Shown: positions 1 to 5,753, counted from the first letter of the stretch. The stretch is DNA of 14,802 nt from Entomomonas sp964395065 (GCA_964395065.1 CAYNAM010000062.1:1-14802); one strand, 5' to 3'. The notes: generated by a model from the letters alone, not told the origin. A program made the numbers and translations.

Positions 1-559
1 CATTACTGCGATGCCATTTTGCAACCTCTCTCAACGGCTTATTCTGAGAATAATTATCCCTAACCTTCACAAAATAGAACTCAAATCGTTTTTTTAATGA
101 CATACTTTCATAGCTTGCATGTCTCAACTCAAAAAGCCCTGTTAATTCAGCTGTTACCTTGACCACAGGATGACTATAACGACCAATTAATGCCTCACAC
201 CATGCAAGCTCCATATCAACCAGTCCATCAACACGTTGACATAACTCCATGAATTCTTTAAGTCTTGGTGGAAAATCGCACTCCATAACCATTCGCTTTA
301 ACCCCTGAACAACTTGTTCATCCGTTAACCGCTTTACCCCCTCCAACCAAATACGCTTTGCTTGACGCTCACTTTTTTGCGTAGCATAGTATTTTTCATA
401 CCATGCAGGATAAGATGCATGGATGGTGGCAAAAATTTTATTAACATTTATCACCATCTCCTCATCAATACCTTCACTATCCTTTCCACCAGCTAAGGTC
501 TGTACTTGTCTCGCTAATAATTCCACTGGATTTTTTAATACGTTGCTTACTTTTTCCAT
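1..559 (-). CDS. Phage replication protein P (lambda P-like helicase loader), partial
   Basis: The first 186 codons are in the window and the 3' end lies beyond position 1. The translation begins MEKVSNVLKNPVELLARQVQ and continues with a basic, Trp/Tyr-rich helical region (NKIFATIHASYPAWYEKYYA, about residues 41-60), then VKRLTDEQVVQGLKRMV and CDFPPRLKEFMELC. This is the layout of the replication protein P family, whose lambda member delivers the host DnaB helicase to the phage origin. The ATG at 559 lies inside the upstream O-like gene, overlapping it by 83 bases in another frame, with a GAGAACAG stretch upstream as a modest ribosome site; such coupling is usual for O/P pairs. Family assignment rests on residue pattern plus position directly after an O-type gene. 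The role in loading DnaB is known for the family and inferred here. Confidence 0.75.
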   Translation of the reverse strand, partial: MEKVSNVLKNPVELLARQVQTLAGGKDSEGIDEEMVINVNKIFATIHASYPAWYEKYYATQKSERQAKRIWLEGVKRLTDEQVVQGLKRMVMECDFPPRLKEFMELCQRVDGLVDMELAWCEALIGRYSHPVVKVTAELTGLFELRHASYESMSLKKRFEFYFVKVRDNYSQNKPLREVAKWHRSN

Positions 560-1244
560 ACTGCTGTTCTCGGTTAATCATATATTGATATGATTGAGCT
601 AATGCATGCTGCCACTGCTGTTGAGTTTTTTTAATATCCGGTTTACCACACCAGAACCCCCTAAACTCTTGTAAAACTTTATCTGGAATCTGGTGCGCCT
701 CATCAACAACTCCTACCTTAACCAAATACATTGGGAAATCACTATCTGGCATCCACTCATCGAACATACCAAAATATTCCATTCGATTACGTTCACTACC
801 ATAAGAGAGAGTATTTACCTCTTTATCTTTATCTTTATCTTTATCTTTATCTTTATCTTTATCTTTATCTTGTAGTTCACTTGCGTTTGATTGTTTAAGC
901 AACCTTTTCTTATTTTCTCTCCAGGCTTTAGCCCTTTCTGCCGAACCATCCTCCTTAATTGGCTGACGCTTATTCCACCCAATTAATCTGTTATCTTTTA
1001 TAACCTTACCTTCCATTGCAGCTAAAATTGCTTTAATTGAATCGACCCCACTATCTAGAGCATTTGCTAAGTCTTCCTCATTAACTTGTATTGTACCTCG
1101 CTCCTCAGCTATAGAAGCCATAACTAATAAATGAACATATGCTGCAATTACAGTAGTAATCGGTTGCCTAGAGCGTCGACTGATCGTTCTCCATTTAGGG
1201 TCATTCGGCATATCATGCCAAAGCCTTAACCATTGATTTGCCAT
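477..1244 (-). CDS. Phage replication protein, O-type N-terminus with C-terminal DnaT-like domain
   Basis: 255 residues from the ATG at 1244, which has AGAGG nine bases upstream; the frame stays open to 1310 but without a better ribosome site. Residues 1-95 (MANQWLRLWHDMPNDPKWRT...) form a winged-helix-like domain as in phage replication initiators. Residues 100-124 are basic and residues 126-141 are eight Asp-Lys pairs encoded by a hexanucleotide repeat. Residues 158-222 (FDEWMPDSDFPMYLVKVGVV, EFRGFWCGKP, QQQWQHALAQSYQYM) match the pattern of the DnaT primosome domain: conserved Trp, EFRxxW and a terminal W-containing helix. The expected job is to bind the phage origin or single-stranded DNA and recruit the helicase loader encoded just downstream. 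Origin binding is inference; no iteron array was seen inside the gene. It probably belongs to an operon with the 110-residue gene upstream. Confidence 0.75.
   Translation of the reverse strand: MANQWLRLWHDMPNDPKWRTISRRSRQPITTVIAAYVHLLVMASIAEERGTIQVNEEDLANALDSGVDSIKAILAAMEGKVIKDNRLIGWNKRQPIKEDGSAERAKAWRENKKRLLKQSNASELQDKDKDKDKDKDKDKDKEVNTLSYGSERNRMEYFGMFDEWMPDSDFPMYLVKVGVVDEAHQIPDKVLQEFRGFWCGKPDIKKTQQQWQHALAQSYQYMINREQQYGKSKQRIKKSSGIISETSTDLSWWKG
821..871. repeat. Hexanucleotide tandem repeat (CTTTAT)8 inside the replication gene
   Basis: Eight perfect uninterrupted copies of CTTTAT occupy 821-868, followed by a partial copy to 871. On the coding (minus) strand each unit reads GATAAA, so the array encodes (Asp-Lys)8 as a highly charged linker between the N-terminal DNA-binding part and the DnaT-like part of the protein. 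Because the unit is six bases, gain or loss of copies keeps the reading frame. Confidence 0.97.
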
Positions 1245-1363
1245 TCCAACTAACCTCTTAATATTGTCATACCAATATAAAATATAGGTATAACAGACAA
1301 ACGAAATCAAACCTATAACAGGCTGATAAATAGAAATAAATTATTCCAAAGTTCTGAATAAAA

Positions 1364-1379
1364 CCAATATTAATATCGG
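1364..1379. promoter_or_regulatory. Near-perfect 16-bp palindrome between the 110-aa gene and the O-type gene
   Basis: The sequence CCAATATTAATATCGG is symmetric except for one base pair. It lies in the 173-bp gap between the two minus-strand phage genes, about 120 bases upstream of the O-type start. A second inverted repeat, TTATTC (1341-1346) and GAATAA (1356-1361), sits beside it. The arrangement resembles a protein binding site, but nothing identifies the binder and AT-rich DNA yields such symmetry fairly easily. Confidence 0.35.
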
Positions 1380-1417
1380 AATACCACTATTATATTTATA
1401 ATAATACCTATACGCAA

Positions 1418-1750
1418 CTATATTTTATTATTTTTTTTAAAACATAATACTTGAGTTAGCTTCTCAGTAGCTACTTGCATAATATATGGCCTAAATACTG
1501 TCTGATAAATATTCAGTACCTCATCCCAATCATTACGCTCGATAGCAGCATAGAGGTAAACATCAGCTGTTTCATTCTTGCCAGTTAGACCATTAAGTAC
1601 TTGATTAGCAACATCTAACTCATAATCTTTACCACCAACATACAGACAATTGCAGGTAGTTAATAACTTATTTAGCTGAATCGAAACGTAGTCATCTAAA
1701 CAAAGTTTAGATGCTAAGAATAGGTCATTATTTGATCGAATATGCAACAT
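1418..1750 (-). CDS. Unrecognised 110-aa phage early protein
   Basis: I do not recognise this protein. It is small, mixed alpha-helical in appearance, with no signal peptide, no membrane segment and no clear helix-turn-helix. Cysteines are at LASKLCLDDY, LLTTCNCLYV and TQVLCFKKNN; the C-terminus is basic. The ATG at 1750 has a strong GAGGGAG ribosome site and a good promoter upstream (TTTACT, 17 bp, TATAAT on the minus strand), so it is very likely expressed. It sits between the repressor gene and the O/P replication genes, all on one strand. In lambda-like phages the position just before O is held by cro and cII, but this protein does not visibly resemble either. It may be a phage-specific regulator or host-takeover factor; that is only positional inference. 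Confidence 0.6.
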   Translation of the reverse strand: MLHIRSNNDLFLASKLCLDDYVSIQLNKLLTTCNCLYVGGKDYELDVANQVLNGLTGKNETADVYLYAAIERNDWDEVLNIYQTVFRPYIMQVATEKLTQVLCFKKNNKI

Positions 1751-1778
1751 TTTTTTCTCCCTCGATGTAGTTAATAAA

Positions 1779-1807
1779 ATTATATAGGGAGATATCGATT
1801 TAGTAAA
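1779..1807 (-). promoter_or_regulatory. Promoter for the 110-aa gene and replication operon, with repressor-like half sites
   Basis: On the minus strand a -35 hexamer TTTACT (plus positions 1802-1807) is followed after 17 bp by TATAAT (1779-1784). The -10 lies inside CCTATATAATTTTAT, which also occurs identically in the operator-like palindrome upstream of the repressor gene. A small palindrome ATAGG-attg-CCTAT (1807-1820) abuts the -35. This is a good candidate for the main early promoter and a target of the neighbouring repressor. Confidence 0.6.
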
Positions 1808-1822
1808 TAGGATTGCCTATAT

Positions 1823-2596
1823 TTATAATAAGACTGAGTACCAGAAAACTCGTCCAATGATTCTAATATCTTTTAAATCATAGATTTCATCTTCGTATTC
1901 ATCCCGATTAAAAGATCTAACTCTTACTTGTCCATTAGCAAGACGATAAAGTAACTTTACTCGCAACAACTCATCATCAATGGCAATAGCATATATTTTA
2001 CCATCAACAATTGTGGTGTTATCTGTATCAACACCTACAGTAGAACCATCTAAAATAACGGGCTCCATGCTATTGCCTCTCACAGTAACACAAACAATCT
2101 TAGCAGGATTAATACCTCTACTACGTAAAGTGCTTTTACCAAATCTTAGTTTTGTTCTTGTATTTAGCTCAGTGATTGCAAACTTTCCAGAGCCGGCTGC
2201 TAGCTCAACCTCCCTCAAGAATGGTATCTCAACATCATCAGCATCTAATGGTGTATTGTCATCCCACGTTTCAATAGGGAGCATTTGTGAATGAGTCAAT
2301 AAATTAGGGTCTGTTGTACTTTCACCATCATAAGTAACTTTATAATTAGTTTTTTGCTCAGACAAAGTATACTTTTGCGAATTTGCATTCACCATACTTC
2401 CCTGTCCAGTTTCTAACCAGAAAGCATCTACTCCGCAAACTCTAGCAATAGAGCCTATATAGGAAGTTGACTGAGACCTTCCTGTTTCAAGTTCAGAAAG
2501 GGAAGGTTGTGTAATACCCACTTTAGTGGCAAGTTCTTTTTGACTTAACTTTGCAAACTTACGAGCTTGTTTTATACGATCTTTAAGCTGTTGCAT
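1823..2596 (-). CDS. LexA/CI-type phage repressor with S24 autoprotease domain
   Basis: 257 residues. Residues 5-60 form an XRE/HTH_3 DNA-binding domain (LSQKELATKVGITQPSLSEL). A polar linker (about 65-120) leads to a peptidase S24 domain. The likely self-cleavage site is Ala134-Gly135 in EVELAAGSGK. The catalytic serine is Ser176 in RGNSMEP and the lysine is Lys214 in LLRVKLLYR, a 38-residue spacing normal for LexA-like proteases. All key residues are intact, so it should be cleavable in a RecA-dependent SOS response, releasing the early genes. The ATG at 2596 has AAAGG five bases upstream. Unlike classical lambdoid repressors it is transcribed in the same direction as the replication genes, and no divergent cro is seen. 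An operator-like palindrome upstream suggests autoregulation. Function as maintenance repressor is inferred from architecture and location. Confidence 0.85.
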   Translation of the reverse strand: MQQLKDRIKQARKFAKLSQKELATKVGITQPSLSELETGRSQSTSYIGSIARVCGVDAFWLETGQGSMVNANSQKYTLSEQKTNYKVTYDGESTTDPNLLTHSQMLPIETWDDNTPLDADDVEIPFLREVELAAGSGKFAITELNTRTKLRFGKSTLRSRGINPAKIVCVTVRGNSMEPVILDGSTVGVDTDNTTIVDGKIYAIAIDDELLRVKLLYRLANGQVRVRSFNRDEYEDEIYDLKDIRIIGRVFWYSVLL

Positions 2597-2627
2597 ACAT
2601 GCCTTTTATCATAAATTGTTTGTTTTC

Positions 2628-2650
2628 CTATATAATTTTATATTATATAG
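2628..2650. promoter_or_regulatory. Operator-like perfect inverted repeat upstream of the repressor gene
   Basis: Perfect 9-bp arms CTATATAAT (2628-2636) and ATTATATAG (2642-2650) flank a 5-bp centre, 32 bases before the repressor start. Each arm contains a TATAAT-like -10 on one of the strands, so binding here would block transcription. The left arm with its flanks (CCTATATAATTTTAT) recurs at the promoter of the 110-aa gene. It is most simply read as the repressor's own operator. Confidence 0.6.
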
Positions 2651-2706
2651 AATAATAAGTCATCTATTTTATAAGCATACTGATATTTATAATATTAAAT
2701 CTATAA

Positions 2707-3138
2707 TTAATCCGCTATACGTGGTTCTAGCCAAAAGCGCCAAAATAAGCATAGACAACAGGTTGTAATAACTGTAACAAGTAAAATAAAAGGAATATAG
2801 GCACTTTGAATACTGAGCATACCACAATAAAAATACTCTAAAAATACACCTATAATGCTTGTTGCAAGTAAAAGTATAGAAAGTGAAAATCGATTAAAAT
2901 AAGCCATAGAAAAACCTGTTAAAACCACAGGAATTCCAGCCAAAAAAATACCAACTGATGCCGCAATGAAAGGTATCATAACAAGATTTTGTAGCATATT
3001 TAAAAAACCTCCACCTTGAATGACACTTAGTATCTGTATAGGAACCACTATAATTAAGGTAGCAAATAACAAACCGATTACAACAAAAGCGGCGGTCGAA
3101 TATAGATATTTTTTCACGCTAAACATACCCTTCATCAT
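2707..3138 (-). CDS. Small four-helix membrane protein, function unknown
   Basis: I do not recognise the family. The 143-residue product is almost entirely hydrophobic with about four membrane segments (near residues 11-33, 48-76, 84-106 and 113-135) and a short charged C-terminus FWLEPRIAD. The start is uncertain: ATG codons at 3138, 3135 and 3126 lack good ribosome sites, while AAGGG in the early part of the frame lies ten bases before a GTG at 3117, which would give MKKYLYSTAAFVV. It lies 110 bases upstream of the repressor gene on the same strand, separated by the operator-like palindrome, so it is probably a separate unit. Membrane proteins beside a prophage repressor can be lysogeny-expressed accessory genes such as superinfection exclusion factors, but nothing in the sequence proves that. 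Confidence 0.55.
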   Translation of the reverse strand: MMKGMFSVKKYLYSTAAFVVIGLLFATLIIVVPIQILSVIQGGGFLNMLQNLVMIPFIAASVGIFLAGIPVVLTGFSMAYFNRFSLSILLLATSIIGVFLEYFYCGMLSIQSAYIPFILLVTVITTCCLCLFWRFWLEPRIAD

Positions 3139-3382
3139 CTATGTTAATACTATCCTATAATACACTGAAATGCTTAATAAAGCTTTTCAATATCGTACCA
3201 CCTTAAAAGTGACAAGTAGACAATATATTACTTAACATTACAAAGAGCATATTAACTTATATATTTATCATATAGTTATAAGATATAACTAGTCGACAAC
3301 TTAGTAAATTGATCTTTATTATTTCAAACAAATGATCTAAAGTAATACTTGTACTATTGTCAGTATAAAGGGAAAAACAAAA

Positions 3383-4018
3383 ATGATTAAATTTTTTATA
3401 CCATTTAGCCTAACTATGAGCTCTATAGCCAATAGCGCTACTCCCTGCTATACAGATATACAAGATGGCTGTATTGGTAGTCCAATACCTATTTATGTAA
3501 AAACTAAAGACACCGATCAAGGCTTTTGCACTGAGTATATGAATGAACAAAAACAAAAAGTAGTAAAATGTTTTAAAAAAGCATCCAAATCCCAAAAAAA
3601 AGAGGATGAGCAAAAAGAAATAGCTAATAACACAAATAAAACGGAACAAGTTCAACCAATCATCCAACAAACTTTTTATAACTATCAATATCAACAAACT
3701 AATAATAACAATGATACTCCTAATAATTATAACAATGGCAATTTAGGCTACTGGAATGGTTATTGGAATGGATACAATAATAGCTATTATCAAGGAAACC
3801 GTTATCCAAATAGACCTCCTCATCGCCCACATAATCGTCCGCATCAAAAACCACCTGTAATCACGACTCCCTCAAGGCCATCAGGAAAAACAAATGGCTC
3901 TAGCAAACTATCATCAGCAAGACCTGCTTACTCAAAAGATAAGCCTTACTACTCTCCTAGACCTAATAAACCTTCAAGAGGTTCTTTATTCAACGCTACA
4001 CCAGATCGAAGACGATGA
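3383..4018 (+). CDS. Secreted low-complexity protein with a four-cysteine N-terminal domain, function unknown
   Basis: 211 residues, not assignable to a known family. Residues 1-19 form a probable Sec signal peptide ending ANSA before TPCYTD. Residues 20-63 hold four cysteines (22, 30, 49, 63) that could make two disulfides in the periplasm. A charged Lys/Glu linker (64-85) follows. Residues 90-140 are rich in Asn, Gln and Tyr with a GYWNGYWNGY repeat; residues 141-160 are Pro/Arg/His-rich (RPPHRPHNRPHQKPP). The tail is Ser/Pro/basic and ends DRRR. The ATG at 3383 has AAAGGG ten bases upstream. It is divergent from the four-helix membrane protein and precedes the lysis genes. The His-rich and aromatic composition suggests an envelope or surface role, possibly metal or polymer binding, but that is speculation. 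Confidence 0.65.
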   Translation: MIKFFIPFSLTMSSIANSATPCYTDIQDGCIGSPIPIYVKTKDTDQGFCTEYMNEQKQKVVKCFKKASKSQKKEDEQKEIANNTNKTEQVQPIIQQTFYNYQYQQTNNNNDTPNNYNNGNLGYWNGYWNGYNNSYYQGNRYPNRPPHRPHNRPHQKPPVITTPSRPSGKTNGSSKLSSARPAYSKDKPYYSPRPNKPSRGSLFNATPDRRR

Positions 4019-4059
4019 CACAATATTTGAAGGTATTCTATTAACAGACTATTTTATTA

Positions 4060-4084
4060 TGCTGTAGCAAAAAGATATTCATCC
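4060..4084 (+). promoter_or_regulatory. Repeated element, copy A, upstream of the com-like gene
   Basis: TGCTGTAGCAAAAA (4060-4073), four extra bases, then TTCATCC (4078-4084). A closely related copy precedes the Rz gene. The TGCT...AGCA part is an inverted repeat. It sits about 35 bases before a possible extended -10 (TG-C-ATAAT, ending 4100), placing it near -42 of a predicted start, a position typical of activator sites. Candidate late-gene activator site. Confidence 0.4.
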
Positions 4085-4140
4085 TCTATACCTGCATAAT
4101 ACCTCTAATATCAATACATTATATATTTAGAGGAATAACT

Positions 4141-4329
4141 ATGCTAAAAGAATTTCGATGCAAAAAATGCCATAAGTTATTGGCAAAAATAAGTGATTAT
4201 TCCGAGCTAGAAATCAAGTGTAATCGTTGCAAGCAAATCAACTATTACGTTTTCTCCTCTAATCTGGAATATCAAAATGCCAAACAAAGACCCAACATTT
4301 TTACAGATGCTTTATACCGTAATATCTGA
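4141..4329 (+). CDS. com: Com-like zinc-ribbon translational regulator (Mu Com family)
   Basis: 62 residues, the same length as the phage Mu Com protein. Two CxxC pairs, Cys7-Cys10 (FRCKKCHKLL) and Cys27-Cys30 (IKCNRCKQIN), form the family's zinc ribbon; the surrounding LLAK and ELEIKC pattern is also typical. In Mu, Com is a zinc-dependent RNA-binding protein that opens the com-mom transcript so the DNA-modification gene mom can be translated. Here the start has a strong AGAGGAA ribosome site. The next gene is not mom but a holin, whose start lies 53 bases inside com in a different frame. By analogy Com may control holin translation, but this is inference and I see no strong hairpin at the holin start. 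The basic Tyr-rich C-terminus (residues 35-62) is longer than the zinc ribbon needs. Confidence 0.75.
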   Translation: MLKEFRCKKCHKLLAKISDYSELEIKCNRCKQINYYVFSSNLEYQNAKQRPNIFTDALYRNI

Positions 4330-4597
4330 AAATACGACGGTAGGAGGTGCAATAATGGCTTCAATAATAGCAACATTACGCGTGTTATATGATGACAACA
4401 AAACAAGACCAACACGTATTATTTTAGAAGCATTAACTTGTGGTGCTTTATCACTATGTGTAACAGGAATTGTTGAAATCTTCCATCTTCCTACCAGTGC
4501 AGCTATAACCATAGGTGGCGCTATCGGATTTATAGGTGTAACAGCATTAAGAGATTTTATTTTAAAAATAATCACCAATAGGATAGACAAAAAATGA
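4277..4597 (+). CDS. Phage holin, lambda-holin superfamily
   Basis: 106 residues with about three membrane segments (near 21-38, 48-68 and 73-95), a charged loop (DDNKTRPTR, 40-47) and a basic tail (TNRIDKK). The opening MPNKDPTF and the GGAIGFIGVTALRDF segment match the Gram-negative phage holin family annotated as lambda family (Phage_holin_3 type). Holins oligomerise in the inner membrane and make lesions that let the endolysin reach the cell wall at a set time. The start at 4277 is favoured because the family usually begins MPxKDP, and GGA lies eight bases upstream. The gene overlaps com by 53 bases and the following gene by four bases (ATGA), so the three are probably translationally coupled. 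No second start giving a clear antiholin form stands out, although an in-frame ATG exists at 4307. Confidence 0.8.
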   Translation: MPNKDPTFLQMLYTVISENTTVGGAIMASIIATLRVLYDDNKTRPTRIILEALTCGALSLCVTGIVEIFHLPTSAAITIGGAIGFIGVTALRDFILKIITNRIDKK

Positions 4598-5010
4598 ACA
4601 TGCCTAGAGGTATACGAAATAACAACCCTGGCAATATCCGCTGGGGAAGCAACTGGCAAGGTCTTATATCTGAAGAAGAAAGAACCGATAAATCATTTTG
4701 CCAATTTAAAAATCCCGTTTATGGGCTGCGTGCGATGGTGAAGATTATATTCACTTATCAAGAAAAATATGGATTAAACACAGTTGAATCAATCATCCAT
4801 CGCTACGCCCCACCCAATGAAAATAACACACAAAACTATATTATGAGAGTATCAGAGGCCATAGGTTGCCTACCTAAACAGCCTCTCAAACTCACGGATG
4901 AGACATTAAAAGAACTAATGCGTGCAATAACTGCGGTAGAAAACGGTCAAAACTATTACTACTACTATAAAACTGACCAACTCCAAAAAGCTATCCAGTT
5001 AGCTAAATAA
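4594..5010 (+). CDS. Virion protein P5-like family; probable endolysin of the lysis cassette
   Basis: 138 residues beginning MNMPRGIRNNNPGNIRWGS. This N-terminus, followed by WQGL, FCQFKNPVYGLRAMVKII, TYQEKYGLNTVESII and RYAPPNENNTQNY, is a widespread phage family usually labelled structural or virion protein P5. The C-terminus includes an acidic helix and a run of five tyrosines (QNYYYYYKTD, about 119-128). There is no signal peptide or membrane segment, so export would depend on the holin. Its place between holin and spanins is exactly where an endolysin is expected and no other candidate exists nearby, so a muralytic role is likely, but the catalytic residues cannot be named with confidence from sequence alone. 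The start ATG overlaps the holin stop (ATGA), with AGGA about ten bases upstream. A strong terminator follows. Confidence 0.7.
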   Translation: MNMPRGIRNNNPGNIRWGSNWQGLISEEERTDKSFCQFKNPVYGLRAMVKIIFTYQEKYGLNTVESIIHRYAPPNENNTQNYIMRVSEAIGCLPKQPLKLTDETLKELMRAITAVENGQNYYYYYKTDQLQKAIQLAK

Positions 5011-5026
5011 TAAACAACCTATATTA

Positions 5027-5057
5027 AACTCGTAGCCACAACGACTACGAGTTTTTT
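5027..5057 (+). terminator. Rho-independent terminator after the endolysin-position gene
   Basis: A 9-bp perfect stem AACTCGTAG (5027-5035) and CTACGAGTT (5045-5053) with a nine-base loop runs into six consecutive T (5052-5057). It lies 17 bases after the stop at 5010 and before the spanin genes, so it should end the com-holin-endolysin transcript. Confidence 0.88.
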
Positions 5058-5078
5058 ACTTACTACCCTATTGATTCT

Positions 5079-5099
5079 TGCTGCAGCAAAAATTCATCC
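5079..5099 (+). promoter_or_regulatory. Repeated element, copy B, upstream of the spanin genes
   Basis: TGCTGCAGCAAAAA (5079-5092) followed directly by TTCATCC (5093-5099). It differs from copy A by one base in the first block and by lacking four bases between the blocks. TGCTGCAGCA is a perfect 10-bp palindrome. It follows the terminator and lies about 105 bases before the Rz start, so it may mark the promoter of a second lysis transcript; a 10-bp palindrome AATAATTATT lies further down at 5125-5134. Confidence 0.4.
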
Positions 5100-5203
5100 A
5101 CAAAAAAAACAATTACTCTATGAGAATAATTATTAAATGATTCAAAACATTAACTAAGTAAACACCTTATCACATAGAGATGATTACAAAAGAGCAACAC
5201 ACT

Positions 5204-5557
5204 ATGCAAAAACTACTTAGCTATACTACAACAGTCCTTATCATTGCACTCCTACTTTGTATCGTATATCTATCACACATTAAAAACCAACGCGATAAAA
5301 TACAACACAATTTGACCTTAGCAGAACAACAAATAAACAACCTTGTAGATATCAATAAAAACCTCAGCGGCTCTATAGACCTACTGGAACAACAAGCACA
5401 ACAGAATCGACGCTATATCTACAGTTTAGAACAAAAACGCAAACAAACCCAAAAGCAAACCGATCAACTTATGCAACAATTTAAAAGGCTAAAAAATGAA
5501 AACAAAACTGTTAATAATTGGGCTAATCAGTCTCTGCCTACTAGCCTGCACAAATAA
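5204..5557 (+). CDS. Rz-like inner-membrane spanin (i-spanin)
   Basis: From the ATG at 5204 the product has 117 residues; AGAG nine bases upstream supports this start over the in-frame ATG at 5180, which would add eight residues. One N-terminal membrane anchor (LLSYTTTVLIIALLLCIVYL) is followed by a long Gln/Asn/Lys-rich coiled coil (LAEQQINNLVDINKNL, LEQQAQQNRRYIYSLEQ, QTDQLMQQFKRLKNENK). The end, VNNWANQSLP, is the signature found near the C-terminus of Rz proteins. Rz spans the periplasm and joins Rz1 in the outer membrane to fuse the two membranes in the final lysis step. Its 3' end overlaps the Rz1 gene by 62 bases in the +1 frame, the usual nested arrangement. It is separated from the holin block by a terminator. 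Confidence 0.83.
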   Translation: MQKLLSYTTTVLIIALLLCIVYLSHIKNQRDKIQHNLTLAEQQINNLVDINKNLSGSIDLLEQQAQQNRRYIYSLEQKRKQTQKQTDQLMQQFKRLKNENKTVNNWANQSLPTSLHK

Positions 5558-5753
5558 ACAACTCATTACACAAAGTCAACTAATTAAAATCCCGCCACCT
5601 GTTATAACAGCTTGTAATAGGCTATCCGTTGCAGAGTGCCACCCCAAAACTAACGGAGAGTTGTATGAATGTGCTCTTATCATCAGTAACAATCTCGCAT
5701 TATGCGCAGATCAAACAGACACACTGATTGAGTGGCAGCAAAATAATCAATGA
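5496..5753 (+). CDS. Rz1-like outer-membrane spanin lipoprotein (o-spanin)
   Basis: 85 residues. A lipoprotein signal peptide (MKTKLLIIGLISLCLLAC) has lipobox Leu-Leu-Ala-Cys with lipidated Cys18; the residue after Cys is Thr, compatible with outer-membrane sorting. The mature part begins TNKQLITQSQL, has a short IPPP proline stretch, and carries several cysteines (VITACNRL, VAECHPK, LYECALI, LALCADQ) that might form disulfides. It partners Rz to complete the spanin. The start at 5496 has AAAGG about eight bases upstream inside the Rz gene, and the frame is +1 relative to Rz. The stop TGA (5751-5753) is immediately followed by the gshA stop on the other strand with no gap. The overlapping frames plus lipobox make the identification firm. 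Confidence 0.87.
   Translation: MKTKLLIIGLISLCLLACTNKQLITQSQLIKIPPPVITACNRLSVAECHPKTNGELYECALIISNNLALCADQTDTLIEWQQNNQ

Noticed and set aside
821..871. Tandem repeats as a possible CRISPR array
   Set aside because: Units are six bases with no spacers; this is a simple microsatellite inside a coding region.
693..875. Plus-strand 60-codon frame ending in an Ile-Phe repeat
   Set aside because: It is the antisense reading of the hexanucleotide repeat inside the replication gene; the opposite frame has recognised domains and a ribosome site.
1980..2294. Plus-strand frame of 104 codons opposite the repressor gene
   Set aside because: Shadow of the S24 protease domain coding sequence; no ribosome site or family resemblance.
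4312..4659. Minus-strand frame of 115 codons opposite the holin gene
   Set aside because: Antisense of a well-supported holin gene; hydrophobicity simply mirrors the coding strand.
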